Of a stretch of DNA of 64,000 nt, positions 44,641 through 52,878 are shown piece by piece (the stretch's first letter is position 1; every line of letters starts with the position of its first letter). The notes under the pieces are model-generated. The model did no database searches, was not told the DNA's origin, and was given only the letters and a program-made list of their open reading frames with translations. Made by a program: the position numbers and the translations under genes. This DNA comes from Kocuria massiliensis (GTDB lineage: Bacteria > Actinomycetota > Actinomycetes > Actinomycetales > Micrococcaceae): assembly GCF_900169715.1 (NCBI RefSeq), contig NZ_LT835161.1:62001-126000 (forward strand). The letters run 5' to 3'.

Positions 44641-46346
44641 GAGTGGTCTGAGGCTTCACCACCCGACGGGCCCCGATCCGCTGGGGAGAGTTCGATCGTG
44701 CGATCCACGCGGATTCGTTCCAGGAACGCCTCGTCGTGACTGACGACGACGAGGCAACCGTGGAATGAATCCAGGGCACCCACGAGCCAGTCCACGGTCG
44801 CCATGTCCACGTTATTCGTCGGCTCGTCGAGCAAGAGAAGTTTCGGGGCCGGCGCGGAGAGCAGGATCCGTGCCAGGGCCACCCGGAAACGTTCACCGCC
44901 CGAGAGTTCCTGGACGGGGGCGAATACTCGGTCACGGCGGAACAGTAAGCGAGCTAAATCGTCTCTCAATCGTTGTTCCTTGGCTCCAGGATTGGCAGCG
45001 GCGACGACGTCGAGCACCGTGTGGTGAGGCTCGAGTTCGATGTTCTGCGGGAGATACCCCACGGGGGTTATCCGCCGAACCACCTGATATGTGCGTTCCA
45101 TCCCGGGGTAGACCGTGGGAAGGTGTGGGCCTGGGCCGTGGGCCTCGACGATCGTGCGCAGCAGTGTGCTCTTTCCAGACCCGTTGCGGCCGGCAATTCT
45201 CACGTGCTCTGAACCCGTGACGATGACGTGGCGTTCCTCGGTCCCTAGAACGTCGCCGTCGTGCGGTTGTTGGTCCTCGATAAGTTGTAATTCCAACGTC
45301 GTGGAGCCGTGACCGACCGCCGTGTCCGGGAGATCGAGGTACACCGATGCATCGTTTCTGAGAGAGTCTTCCGCTTCGACGAGTTGCGCGTGCGCGGCCT
45401 GTTCCCTGGCGGCCAGCGTGGCTCGGGTTTTGGCTGCGGAGATTTGGGAGGCCATCTTGTCGTTGTTCATCGCGATGGGCGGCTTGCGATGGTTTTCTTG
45501 GAATTTTCTGCCGCGTCGCTCATCCCTGAGTTGTTTCGTCTGCTGGGCGATGCGCTCGCGCTTCTCCCGGGCGAATGCGGCCTCGGCCTCCCGGAGGTGG
45601 CGTTGGGCCACGGCTTCGGCGGCCGCAGCGGCTTCTTCCCACTCGGAGAGGTTTCCCGGCGTGTGGGTCAGGGTCGATGCGGACGAATGCGGTGAGGCGG
45701 GACGCAATTCGCTGATCGTGGCGCAATGGTTGAGGAGTTCACGGTCGTGGCTGATGACCAGCGTCGGAGTCGTTTGCCGTAGCTCTTCCAGGAAACTGAA
45801 TAATTGCGCACGCGCGGGTCCGTCGAGATTATTGGTGGGTTCGTCCAAGATGACGGCTTCTGCGTGAGCCAATCTCAGACCGACGAGTGCCGCCCGTACA
45901 GCTTGACCGCCTGAAAGGGTGGACACGAGTCGGTCGAGTGCGACGTCGTCCAAACCAGCCCGGTGCAATTCGGCCTCGGCCCGCTCGGCGATATCCCAGT
46001 CGGAGCCGATCGTTTCAAAGGTTTCGACGGCGACGTCGCCCCTGGCCACGGCGTCGATGGCGTGGAGAATCTGGGCGATTCCGAGCAACTCGGCCACTGA
46101 GGTGGAGGAGGATATCCCCAGATCCTGACGAAGGATCGAGACTCGGCCGGGAACGCGAACGAAGCCCGTCGACGGTTCGAGATCCCCCGTCAGCAGGCGA
46201 GCGAGGGTCGATTTTCCGGAGCCGTTGGAGCCGATCACCCCGTGCAGTCCGGGACCATACGTTGCGGTGATGTCGGTGAGGCATTCGGCGCCGTTAGGCC
46301 AGGTCAGGCCGATACGGGTTAAAGAAATATGAACTTGGGTAGGCAT
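44637..46346 (-). CDS. ABC-F family ATPase (ribosome-associated)
   Basis: 569 aa with two soluble ATPase modules and no membrane segments. Walker A motifs: GSNGSGKST and GRNGSGKST; signatures LSGGQAVR and LSGGERFR; Walker B LDEPTNNLD and LDEPTNNVD. The linker between modules (about 235-330) is long, basic and helical (HLREAEAAFAREKRERIAQQ, RGRKFQ), as in ABC-F proteins that bind the ribosomal E site. Some family members confer antibiotic resistance; this one is not assignable to a type. A short leader with alternative hairpins precedes it. Confidence 0.88.
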   Translation of the reverse strand: MPTQVHISLTRIGLTWPNGAECLTDITATYGPGLHGVIGSNGSGKSTLARLLTGDLEPSTGFVRVPGRVSILRQDLGISSSTSVAELLGIAQILHAIDAVARGDVAVETFETIGSDWDIAERAEAELHRAGLDDVALDRLVSTLSGGQAVRAALVGLRLAHAEAVILDEPTNNLDGPARAQLFSFLEELRQTTPTLVISHDRELLNHCATISELRPASPHSSASTLTHTPGNLSEWEEAAAAAEAVAQRHLREAEAAFAREKRERIAQQTKQLRDERRGRKFQENHRKPPIAMNNDKMASQISAAKTRATLAAREQAAHAQLVEAEDSLRNDASVYLDLPDTAVGHGSTTLELQLIEDQQPHDGDVLGTEERHVIVTGSEHVRIAGRNGSGKSTLLRTIVEAHGPGPHLPTVYPGMERTYQVVRRITPVGYLPQNIELEPHHTVLDVVAAANPGAKEQRLRDDLARLLFRRDRVFAPVQELSGGERFRVALARILLSAPAPKLLLLDEPTNNVDMATVDWLVGALDSFHGCLVVVSHDEAFLERIRVDRTIELSPADRGPSGGEASDHS

Positions 46347-46357
46347 GATGCATCCTT

Positions 46358-46441
46358 CTCAGCGTGAATGGCGGCTGAGCGGACGCGGCGTCTCACTCAG
46401 CTGATGGCGGAGACGAATGCACTCTTCACGAAGGATCCCAT
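46358..46441 (-). promoter_or_regulatory. Possible attenuator leader of the ABC-F gene
   Basis: Read leftward, a 14-codon frame (ATG 46441 to TGA 46397) ends inside a set of alternative pairings: CGTCTC/GAGACG (46415-46389), GCTGAG/CTCAGC (46401-46374), and CTCAGC/GCTGAG (46379-46358). The last pairing abuts the ABC-F ribosome binding site (GAAGGA, 46357-46352). Leader-peptide attenuation is known for several ABC-F resistance genes. The leader frame lacks an obvious ribosome binding site of its own. Confidence 0.3.
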
Positions 46442-46479
46442 GTTCGGCGACAGAAACGCGTCCACCGTAGCACAGGAGC

Positions 46480-46985
46480 TGTTTGTGGGCTCTTGGGTGG
46501 TGGTTGGCGGCCGGGGGGCTTTTGATCGGGGCGGACGGTGGATCGGGTGGGGCGATTGCCCGATTCGGGGCGGTAACCGGTTGGACGAGGGCGGAAGTGG
46601 GCTACTTGCCGGCGGAATCCGGCTCTCAGGGGGGGCGGTTACCCGGTTGGAGTGGGCGCCGTCGTCGGTGGGGATGGCGGAATCGGGCTCTTAAGGGGTG
46701 GTTACCCAGTAGGACGACGGCGGAAAACGCCTCTCAGGTGGCGGTTACCCGTATGCGTGGCCCTTACCGTCACTTATCGCCATTTTTCGGGTGGCAAAGC
46801 AGTGCTGTTTGGTGGTGGTTCCCGTCATTGGAGGCGATTAACCCAGTTAGGTGGTGGCTAGACCGCCACCTAACGGCGGTGCGCGCCCCCGAATTGGGTA
46901 ACCGCCGCCGTACCCGGTTTCCGCCCCGCCTAACCCGGCAACCGCCCCCGTACCCGGCCAGGGCCAGCGCCCCACTTGCCGCGAC
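46480..46985. repeat. Hairpin repeat locus C, large inverted array
   Basis: This stretch fills most of a 752-bp gap. The core is GTTAGGTGG (46846-46854) with CCACCTAAC (46866-46874). The left arm has repeated units on one strand: GGGGCGGTAACCGGTTGGA, GGGCGGTTACCCGGTTGGAG, GGGTGGTTACCCAGTAGGA, GTGGCGGTTACCCGTATG, GTGGTGGTTCCCGTCATTGG. The right arm has them inverted (GAATTGGGTAACCGCC, CGGCAACCGCC). It thus forms a long irregular palindrome. Same family as loci A and B. Confidence 0.75.
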
Positions 46986-47044
46986 GGTCCTCTTGGCAGC
47001 CGACGTCGAGTCGCGTGGGCCGACCCGGTTGCTGCAGAAACTGA

Positions 47045-47083
47045 ACGGCCGGATACCCCTCAGCGAGGTATCCGGCCGTTTTC
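47045..47083. terminator. Terminator after the M48 protease gene
   Basis: A perfect 13-bp stem, ACGGCCGGATACC (47045-47057) with GGTATCCGGCCGT (47067-47079), lies 20 bp past the protease stop (leftward). TTTT at 47079-47082 would also serve plus-strand transcripts. Confidence 0.75.
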
Positions 47084-47098
47084 CCTATGGAGCGAGAG

Positions 47099-48691
47099 CT
47101 AGTCCTTGGTGGACGAATTCTCGTCGCCTTCCCGAGGCTCGGGATCAATGCCATAACTGCCCCGGGTGCGATCCGGGTTGATGCCGTAGCCACTCTGCGC
47201 TCCGTGAGATCCACGGAAAGTCTGACCGTCAGATGACGACGGGCCGTCTTGATGCGAAGAGGACCAACTCTGGCCACCATCAGCTTGCTTCGATGGATTG
47301 CCGTCGAAGGGGGCATCTCCGTGAGGACCGCCGCCCTGTGGGCCGAAGTTCTGGGGCCCGCCATGTGAACCAGGTCCCTGCGGGCCGTTGGTTCCCGGGA
47401 ATCCGCGGCGTCCTGGGCCAGCCCATTGGATGTCCAACAGGTCCGGAATCTTCCGGTCGCGCTTCTCGGTATTGGCCTTGTCTTCCACGATGTTCACGCC
47501 CCAGTGCTGGTTCTCCGCCTTCTCCGGGTAGTTCGAGATGAAGGAGGTGCCCTGCAGGGGATCCGGCCACAAGGCCGCGGCTTCGGCGGCGGGAACCATG
47601 GACAACGGAGTGTTCTCCGGATTGGTCCGCGGCCGCCAAATGAGACGGCCCGGACGGGTGCGATCGCGGAGGGCGTGGGCGCGCCAGGTGGTGGCCGGGT
47701 GCGACATATTGAGGTTGGCCAGCCACGTGAACAGGCCGCGCTCGTAAACGGCGCGGTCGGCCAACTCCTGAAAGTTGACCTCCTTGTTCAGGTACTTACC
47801 GGCAGACAGCGTGCGGATGGTTCCCTCGGCACCTGACGGGCAGTAGCGGAAGCCAAAGTTATCTGCGGTGTATTCCTGGGCACGTGACAGGATCGAGGAC
47901 AGGAACGGAACGTTCTGGAACGCTGAAATGCCCAGCAGTCGGAAGTACGAGACATGGCCCGCGGCGATGTGGCCCACCTCGTGGCCGATGATGAAGCGCA
48001 ACGCATCGGGGTCTCGTGCCTCGCCACCAATTTCGAAGAGGTCCGAGTAAATCGCCACGAAACGGCGATGACCGTGACCCGAAGCGAAAGCGTTGATCAT
48101 GCCGTTACCCAAGACGACGTACGCGTCCGGAACCCTGCGCAACCCGTGAGCGCGAGCGGCCTCGACGAGCATCTTGTAGGCCTCGGGGAACTGCGTCGGC
48201 GTGATGCGCACGCCGGTCAGGCGCATTTGTCCGTAAAGCATGCCGCGGCTAAAGAAGATGATGATCGGCAAGATGCAGAGGATCGCCAAGAGCTGATCAA
48301 TGGTCGACGCCGTATCGGCTTCCGCGTAGCTCGTGGGCGTCGTCATCATCGGCATGAAGGTCCGGATGAAAAGCACCCAGAACGCGAAGGTGTACGCCGC
48401 GAACGTGAAGCAAATACCGACGATCAGCCACGGGAGTTCCCCCGGGTGACGGAGTTTCTTACGGAGTCCTTCGTCGAGGAGGGACTGGGGCGAAAATAGC
48501 GTTGGTTGAGGAAGCGGGCTATGAGCCTTCTGCCGAGAATCCTCGGGTATCCAACCATTGCTGACGTCGTCGGCGAGCGGCTGAGGAGGAATCGATTCCT
48601 CGGGACGGTGAGTTCCCGGGGCGCCGTACGTGTGTGCATCGTGGCCAAACTGCGGATTACCGCGTTGCGGCCCGTGGGGATTCTGGGTCAT
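47099..48691 (-). CDS. M48-family membrane zinc metalloprotease
   Basis: 530 aa with GAGGAA before ATG. Two membrane segments (about 88-112 and 135-155) precede the protease domain. The zinc site is IIGHEVGHIAAGH (His-Glu-x-x-His) with the third ligand Glu in RAQEYTADNF. HtpX/Ste24-type proteases degrade misfolded membrane proteins. The C-terminal 110 residues are a low-complexity Gly/Pro/His/Gln region (repeats like GPQGPGSHGG), longer than usual and probably disordered. The N-terminal 80 residues are also Pro/His-rich. Confidence 0.88.
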   Translation of the reverse strand: MTQNPHGPQRGNPQFGHDAHTYGAPGTHRPEESIPPQPLADDVSNGWIPEDSRQKAHSPLPQPTLFSPQSLLDEGLRKKLRHPGELPWLIVGICFTFAAYTFAFWVLFIRTFMPMMTTPTSYAEADTASTIDQLLAILCILPIIIFFSRGMLYGQMRLTGVRITPTQFPEAYKMLVEAARAHGLRRVPDAYVVLGNGMINAFASGHGHRRFVAIYSDLFEIGGEARDPDALRFIIGHEVGHIAAGHVSYFRLLGISAFQNVPFLSSILSRAQEYTADNFGFRYCPSGAEGTIRTLSAGKYLNKEVNFQELADRAVYERGLFTWLANLNMSHPATTWRAHALRDRTRPGRLIWRPRTNPENTPLSMVPAAEAAALWPDPLQGTSFISNYPEKAENQHWGVNIVEDKANTEKRDRKIPDLLDIQWAGPGRRGFPGTNGPQGPGSHGGPQNFGPQGGGPHGDAPFDGNPSKQADGGQSWSSSHQDGPSSSDGQTFRGSHGAQSGYGINPDRTRGSYGIDPEPREGDENSSTKD

Positions 48692-48824
48692 CGGATTCCT
48701 CAGATGTGGTTCGTCGAACGGATCTCGGATCCCATCAAGATGCTGATGGGCGCTTCACTAGCTTACTCAGCGTGGGCCTTAAAACCGCGTCATTCCGTGG
48801 GCTTGTGGACAATAACCCGGCACG

Positions 48825-49895
48825 TCACGGGACACGATGCGTCCACTCTTCGGTGCCGAATTTCTCCTTCACCAAGCGCCGGCCGGCCTCTAAGTCAGCT
48901 GGCGTCAGCTCGTCCCAAGCTGCACCCGTCCGCGCCTGGAAGGTCTCAATCATGGTGTGGATGATCGTTTCGCGACTTTCACCGGTCTGTCGACGGAGTG
49001 GATCGACGCGCTTCTTGGCGCTCCGGATGCCCTTATCGGAAATCTTGGCCTTACCGATACGCAAGACCTCGGTCATCTTGTCGGCATCAATGTCGTAGGA
49101 CATCGTCACGTGATGCAAGATCGCGCCGCGAACCCGCTTCTGGGCGGCCCCTCCGATCTTTCCGCCGGAGGAGGTGATGTCGTTGATCGGTTTATACCAA
49201 GCATTCACACCCAGTTGGCTGAGCGACTGAAGGACCCATTGGTCGAGAAATACGTACGACTGCTCGTAGCTCAGCCCCGCCACGAGGGATTCCGGAGCAT
49301 AGAGCGAGTAGGTCACGCAGTTGCCGCCCTCCATGAACATCGCCCCGCCCCCGGAAATTCGACGCACCACGTCAATGCCGTGCTTCGCGATCCCCTCGGG
49401 ATGGAGCTCGTTGACGTACGACTGGAAGGAGCCGATGACCGTGGCCTTGTCATTCCAGTCCCAAAAACGGACTGTCGGACCCCTGCGACCTGCCGCAACT
49501 TCGTCCAGAAGGTACTGGTCCAGGGCGACGTTGAGATTCGTCGGGAGGGGGCCGGGCCTCATGATGGTCCACTCGAAGTCCCCGAAGTCTCGGGCGTCGG
49601 TGACGGCTCGGCGGACCACAAGGGCGACGTCGTCGGTGGAGAACCCGTGGAGGTTGAGTTCGTCCCCAAATGGTGCGAGGGCCGCGTTGAGCCGTGCCGT
49701 CAGGGTGGTGCCGTCGTCGTTCACGGATGAACCGACGAGTGCCGGTGCGATCTCGAAGAACGCCTCCTCAGGCTCGAGGAAGAAGTCACCAGAAATCTTG
49801 GCCTCGGTGATGCGCTCGCCGTCTGTGGCGATATCCGCGACCACCAGCTTGCCGCCGGATACCTTGTGTTCTGCGTGAAATTTTTGCTCAGCCAT
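48825..49895 (-). CDS. lplA: Lipoate-protein ligase A
   Basis: 356 aa. The order is the reversed actinobacterial form: a small LplA accessory domain first (about 1-110, with VVADIATDGERITEAKISGDFFLEPEEAF), then the catalytic biotin/lipoate ligase domain (about 115-340) with RRISGGGAMFMEGGN and the catalytic Lys in GGKIGGAAQKR. It activates free lipoate and attaches it to 2-oxoacid dehydrogenases and GcvH. TAGTCT (49907-49902, leftward) lies exactly 6 nt before ATG: a leaderless start. Confidence 0.93.
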   Translation of the reverse strand: MAEQKFHAEHKVSGGKLVVADIATDGERITEAKISGDFFLEPEEAFFEIAPALVGSSVNDDGTTLTARLNAALAPFGDELNLHGFSTDDVALVVRRAVTDARDFGDFEWTIMRPGPLPTNLNVALDQYLLDEVAAGRRGPTVRFWDWNDKATVIGSFQSYVNELHPEGIAKHGIDVVRRISGGGAMFMEGGNCVTYSLYAPESLVAGLSYEQSYVFLDQWVLQSLSQLGVNAWYKPINDITSSGGKIGGAAQKRVRGAILHHVTMSYDIDADKMTEVLRIGKAKISDKGIRSAKKRVDPLRRQTGESRETIIHTMIETFQARTGAAWDELTPADLEAGRRLVKEKFGTEEWTHRVP

Positions 49896-49918
49896 GACTT
49901 CAGACTAGTCAGCGTGGG

Positions 49919-49966
49919 AAAACATGACGACGCCGGCGTCCGGAAAGCTCCGAACGCCGGCGTCGT
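49919..49966 (-). terminator. Intrinsic terminator of the C39-like protease gene
   Basis: Read leftward, ACGACGCCGGCGT and its complement (49966-49927) form a stem of 13 bp plus an inner CGGA/TCCG extension, followed after three bases by TTTT. It lies 27 bp past the stop. Confidence 0.8.
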
Positions 49967-49992
49967 GCGCGAACCGCTGAACGGTCAATTCA

Positions 49993-50649
49993 TTAGACCG
50001 CGTAGGCCCAGGGGGTGTTGCCTTGGGCGGGGTTGTTGATGATCGCGTCCATGTTTGCCTTGGTGGCCTGGTAGGACTTCTTGGACTTCTGCAGCGGGTC
50101 ATTGACCGTGAAGGTGCCCTTGTCCTTGTTGTAGTCCGAGACGTAGACGAAGTGGCCGTAACCCGGGTTGGCATCCTCGCCGGAGATCACACCGGTCTGA
50201 GTCAGAATGATGGCCTGCTTGCCGTCCTTGATCTGGTCGATCACCTTGGAGGCATTGCCGTTGACGTATTCGGTGCCCTTAACGCCGTGGTTGCTCAAGA
50301 CGCCGGGGATTGCGCTGCTCTGAATATTTCCGGTCCCGCCGCCGGCTTCAGCGCGAAGCTGCGACATGGCCGCGGACTGATCCGAGTCGCTGTACTTGCT
50401 CGGCAAGTCGCCGCCGTTCTGCAGGATGGCCATCAGCATCGAAGCCTGGGCGCAGTCATAGTACTGCGTATCCTGTCCCTGAACCTGGCTGATGTACTGG
50501 AACTTGTGTTCCTTCTGGGCAGCCTCCTGCACCTGAACGCCATCGCTCTGGGGTGCTGCGGTCGCGGCGGTGGCCGTGCCCGCAATCGCACCGGTCGCCA
50601 CAAATGCGGCGGCGGTACCTGCAATGAGCTTGTTCTTGATCGAGGTCAT
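49993..50649 (-). CDS. Secreted C39-like cysteine peptidase family protein
   Basis: 218 aa with GGAG six bases before ATG. A Sec signal peptide (KNKLIAGTAAAFVATGAIAGTATAATA, cleavage near AAP at about 32) is followed by a papain-like domain: catalytic Cys in TQYYDCAQASMLMAIL, His in GYGHFVYVSDY, and Asn-Asp in TVNDPLQKS. This matches C39/BtrH-like peptidases. No transporter or bacteriocin partner is adjacent, so the target is unknown. It is clustered with a secreted LPMO, but a terminator and 500 bp of gene-free DNA lie between. Confidence 0.75.
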   Translation of the reverse strand: MTSIKNKLIAGTAAAFVATGAIAGTATAATAAPQSDGVQVQEAAQKEHKFQYISQVQGQDTQYYDCAQASMLMAILQNGGDLPSKYSDSDQSAAMSQLRAEAGGGTGNIQSSAIPGVLSNHGVKGTEYVNGNASKVIDQIKDGKQAIILTQTGVISGEDANPGYGHFVYVSDYNKDKGTFTVNDPLQKSKKSYQATKANMDAIINNPAQGNTPWAYAV

Positions 50650-51112
50650 CCTTGACTCCTTTATCAGTTGTTTTGGTGTGCCTCGGACAACAAAAACGTT
50701 ATGAATTCCCGCAATGGGAGGTCAACGATTCCTCTAAAAAATCTGGTCATCACCGTTGTGGCGCTTAATCTCAATTTTGTATGGGATCCCGCCCGGAAGG
50801 TGCCTCGATGGAATATATAACCAGATGGGCCGTGGGTATGTTAGAGCGCTATTCTGGTGGCGATCGAGCGCCATAAAGAATTAGTACCAGTGGATGATTG
50901 CCGCTTGTGAAGGTGCAGTGTGTCGCGGTTTACGAAAATTTCACGATGTAAAAATGCGAGGAGCTATTTACGTATTTTCGGGCGACGGATACCATCGCAA
51001 AAATTCAATACTTGATGAATCAAGGATTCTCTTGCCAGGACCGTGGCAATCATGAGGGGGCCGTTCGGACTGTCGGCGAGGAGGTCTCGCGTCCGTGGCG
51101 GGGCCGCGACCC
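50650..51112. other. AT-rich gene-free region between the C39-like and LPMO genes
   Basis: No credible protein is encoded. The stretch is clearly more AT-rich than its neighbours and holds the promoter and ribosome binding site of the C39-like gene at the left. Runs such as AAAAAATCTGG and GAATATATAACC could carry promoter elements. No further structure could be assigned. Confidence 0.4.
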
Positions 51113-51152
51113 GCCACCGTTCGAGGACCGCGATGGAGCATCGAACGGTGGC
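51113..51152 (-). terminator. Terminator hairpin of the LPMO gene
   Basis: A perfect 12-bp stem, GCCACCGTTCGA (51113-51124) with TCGAACGGTGGC (51141-51152), lies 15 bp beyond the LPMO stop in the direction of transcription. No strong T run. Confidence 0.7.
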
Positions 51153-51166
51153 AGGTCGCCCGGAAG

Positions 51167-52543
51167 CTAGTCGATCTTCTTCCACAGGGACTGCGAGTTG
51201 ATCCAGGTGGGGTCACCCTTGCCCTGGTAATCCTGCACGGCCTCGTAGGTTGATCCGTCGTGAGTGACGCGGTCGCCCTTGGTGTAGGCCGCGGTGGGTG
51301 ACCACGCCTTGAGGTCGGGCTCCGATTCGTCGTGCGTACGGATGGTGAAGACGTCGCTGGCGTCCGAGCGGTTTCCGGCCGCGTCGACGGCGATGACCCG
51401 ATAGTCGTAGCTAGTCGATGCGGTCAGGCCGTCGTCCAGAAGCGAGGTCGATGACGTGGTGCCAACCGTCTCGAAAGGCTCTCCGTTCGTCGCCCGCTGC
51501 ACCTCGTAGTGGTCGACGCCGACATTGTCATCGGCCGGGCTCCACATGAGGTCCACGGAGTGAGGCGTCGTTTCCATCGAATGTGCGTGGCTGGGCGCTT
51601 CTGGGGCCTCGGTGTCGGGGCCGGGGTTGGCGTCCTCGGCCTTGGTGGTGGCCTTCGTTGAACTCGGATCGGAGGAATTCCCCGCAGCGTCCACGGCGGT
51701 CACCTGGTACTCATACTCGGTGGAAGCCGTCAGATCCTTGTCCTTGAAGGAGGTTCCCGCAACGGATCCCACCTTGGCGAAATCTCCACCGGGGGTGCGG
51801 CGCCGGATGTCGTAGTGGTCGACGTCCATATTGTCCTGGGAGGCATCCCAAGCGAGGTCAACACCCTGTGATGTGACGGTCTCGGTGTGCAGATTCCCCG
51901 GTGCTGAGGGGGCCTCGGTGTCCGGATCTTCGGGCTTCGCATCGCCATTGATGTGGATATCAACGGTGTTGTAAAAGGCGTTCGAGGTGTCCGCTACGTC
52001 CCATACCGCGTAAATGACGTGGTCGCCCGTGTGGTCTTCGGGGAGTTTCATCTGGTGGGCCGTGTCGTCGGTGGGAAGAGAGCCGTCATGGTCGACCGTC
52101 GCGAGGGGCTGTAGCTCCGATCGGGTGAGCGGGGCGTTCTGGTCCCAGCCGTTCTTGGTGATGTAGTAATGCCACTTCGAGGTCGGATGTTTGGCGGTGT
52201 ATTTCCAGCCGAGATTCAGATTTTGGCCGACGTTGACCTCGTTTTCGTGCCAACGCTCGGGAGACTGCTCGTCCAAGTTCTTGGCGAGGGACGTACCCGC
52301 GGAGGCGAGCTTGCCGTCGGCTGGGCCACCGGTCGACGGGTCGAGGCTGAAGCCCTTGGGTGCCTCGATGGACTGGGGTTCGTATTGCACCGCCCCGAGG
52401 TTGGTGTTGGACGTCATAGCGGCCCGGGCGACGACGTCGGACTTCGAATTTCCGATATACCCGTGGGCATGTGCGGCGGCTGATCCGCCCACGACGAGAA
52501 TGCCGGCCAGGGCGGCGGCGGAGAAAGGTGTGGATTTCTTCAC
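51167..52543 (-). CDS. Secreted AA10 lytic polysaccharide monooxygenase with FN3 and CBM5/12 domains
   Basis: 458 aa from GTG 52543, four bases after AGGAA. The signal peptide (residues 1-26) ends AAAHA, exposing His27 (HGYIGN), the N-terminal histidine of the copper brace. The second brace His is in TAKHPTSKW, and the axial Phe in NAFYNTVDIHI. The AA10 domain (27-210) is followed by two fibronectin type III domains (about 215-305 and 318-405), and a C-terminal CBM5/12-like module (412-458, LKAWSPTAAYTKGDRVTHDG). It oxidatively cleaves crystalline chitin or cellulose; the module order favours chitin. It stands alone. Confidence 0.93.
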   Translation of the reverse strand: MKKSTPFSAAALAGILVVGGSAAAHAHGYIGNSKSDVVARAAMTSNTNLGAVQYEPQSIEAPKGFSLDPSTGGPADGKLASAGTSLAKNLDEQSPERWHENEVNVGQNLNLGWKYTAKHPTSKWHYYITKNGWDQNAPLTRSELQPLATVDHDGSLPTDDTAHQMKLPEDHTGDHVIYAVWDVADTSNAFYNTVDIHINGDAKPEDPDTEAPSAPGNLHTETVTSQGVDLAWDASQDNMDVDHYDIRRRTPGGDFAKVGSVAGTSFKDKDLTASTEYEYQVTAVDAAGNSSDPSSTKATTKAEDANPGPDTEAPEAPSHAHSMETTPHSVDLMWSPADDNVGVDHYEVQRATNGEPFETVGTTSSTSLLDDGLTASTSYDYRVIAVDAAGNRSDASDVFTIRTHDESEPDLKAWSPTAAYTKGDRVTHDGSTYEAVQDYQGKGDPTWINSQSLWKKID

Positions 52544-52650
52544 TGTGTTCCTGTTTCTGAGACGAGACGAAAAGAGGCCTGGCGAGTTCCAGCTGCCGAC
52601 CCCGAGAAGGGTGCACAGTTTCCCCAGGAATGAGGCCTGTGAATCGCCAG

Positions 52651-52668
52651 AAGACATATAAATGTCTT
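52651..52668. promoter_or_regulatory. Palindrome upstream of the LPMO gene, possible operator
   Basis: AAGACAT (52651-52657) and ATGTCTT (52662-52668) form a perfect inverted repeat around ATAA, 108 bp before the LPMO start and next to AT-rich promoter-like DNA. It does not match DasR or known chitin operators. Role inferred from position. Confidence 0.35.
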
Positions 52669-52821
52669 GCCATCGGTCACCCCACGCTATCTCAAAATTT
52701 AAAGCTATAAGGTTTTGCTCTGGAACGATCCGTGAATATCTCCGTAAATTCGAACAAATATTGATAAAAATTAGTACATCACCACTGCCGTATTGACCGC
52801 GGGCCGCCCGGTAACGCAGAA

Positions 52822-52850
52822 CGGGGGCCGCCCGGAATAGGCGGCCCCCG
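52822..52850 (-). terminator. Terminator of the hexarate operon
   Basis: CGGGGGCCGCC (52822-52832) pairs with GGCGGCCCCCG (52840-52850), an 11-bp perfect stem beginning 28 bp beyond the last stop of the operon. No T run. Confidence 0.7.
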
Positions 52851-52878
52851 CACTTGAGGAGTTATGGGATGTATTGGT

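Noticed and set aside
50964-51185. A 73-codon leftward frame downstream of the LPMO gene
   Set aside because: It overlaps the LPMO stop and the terminator hairpin and has no recognisable feature.
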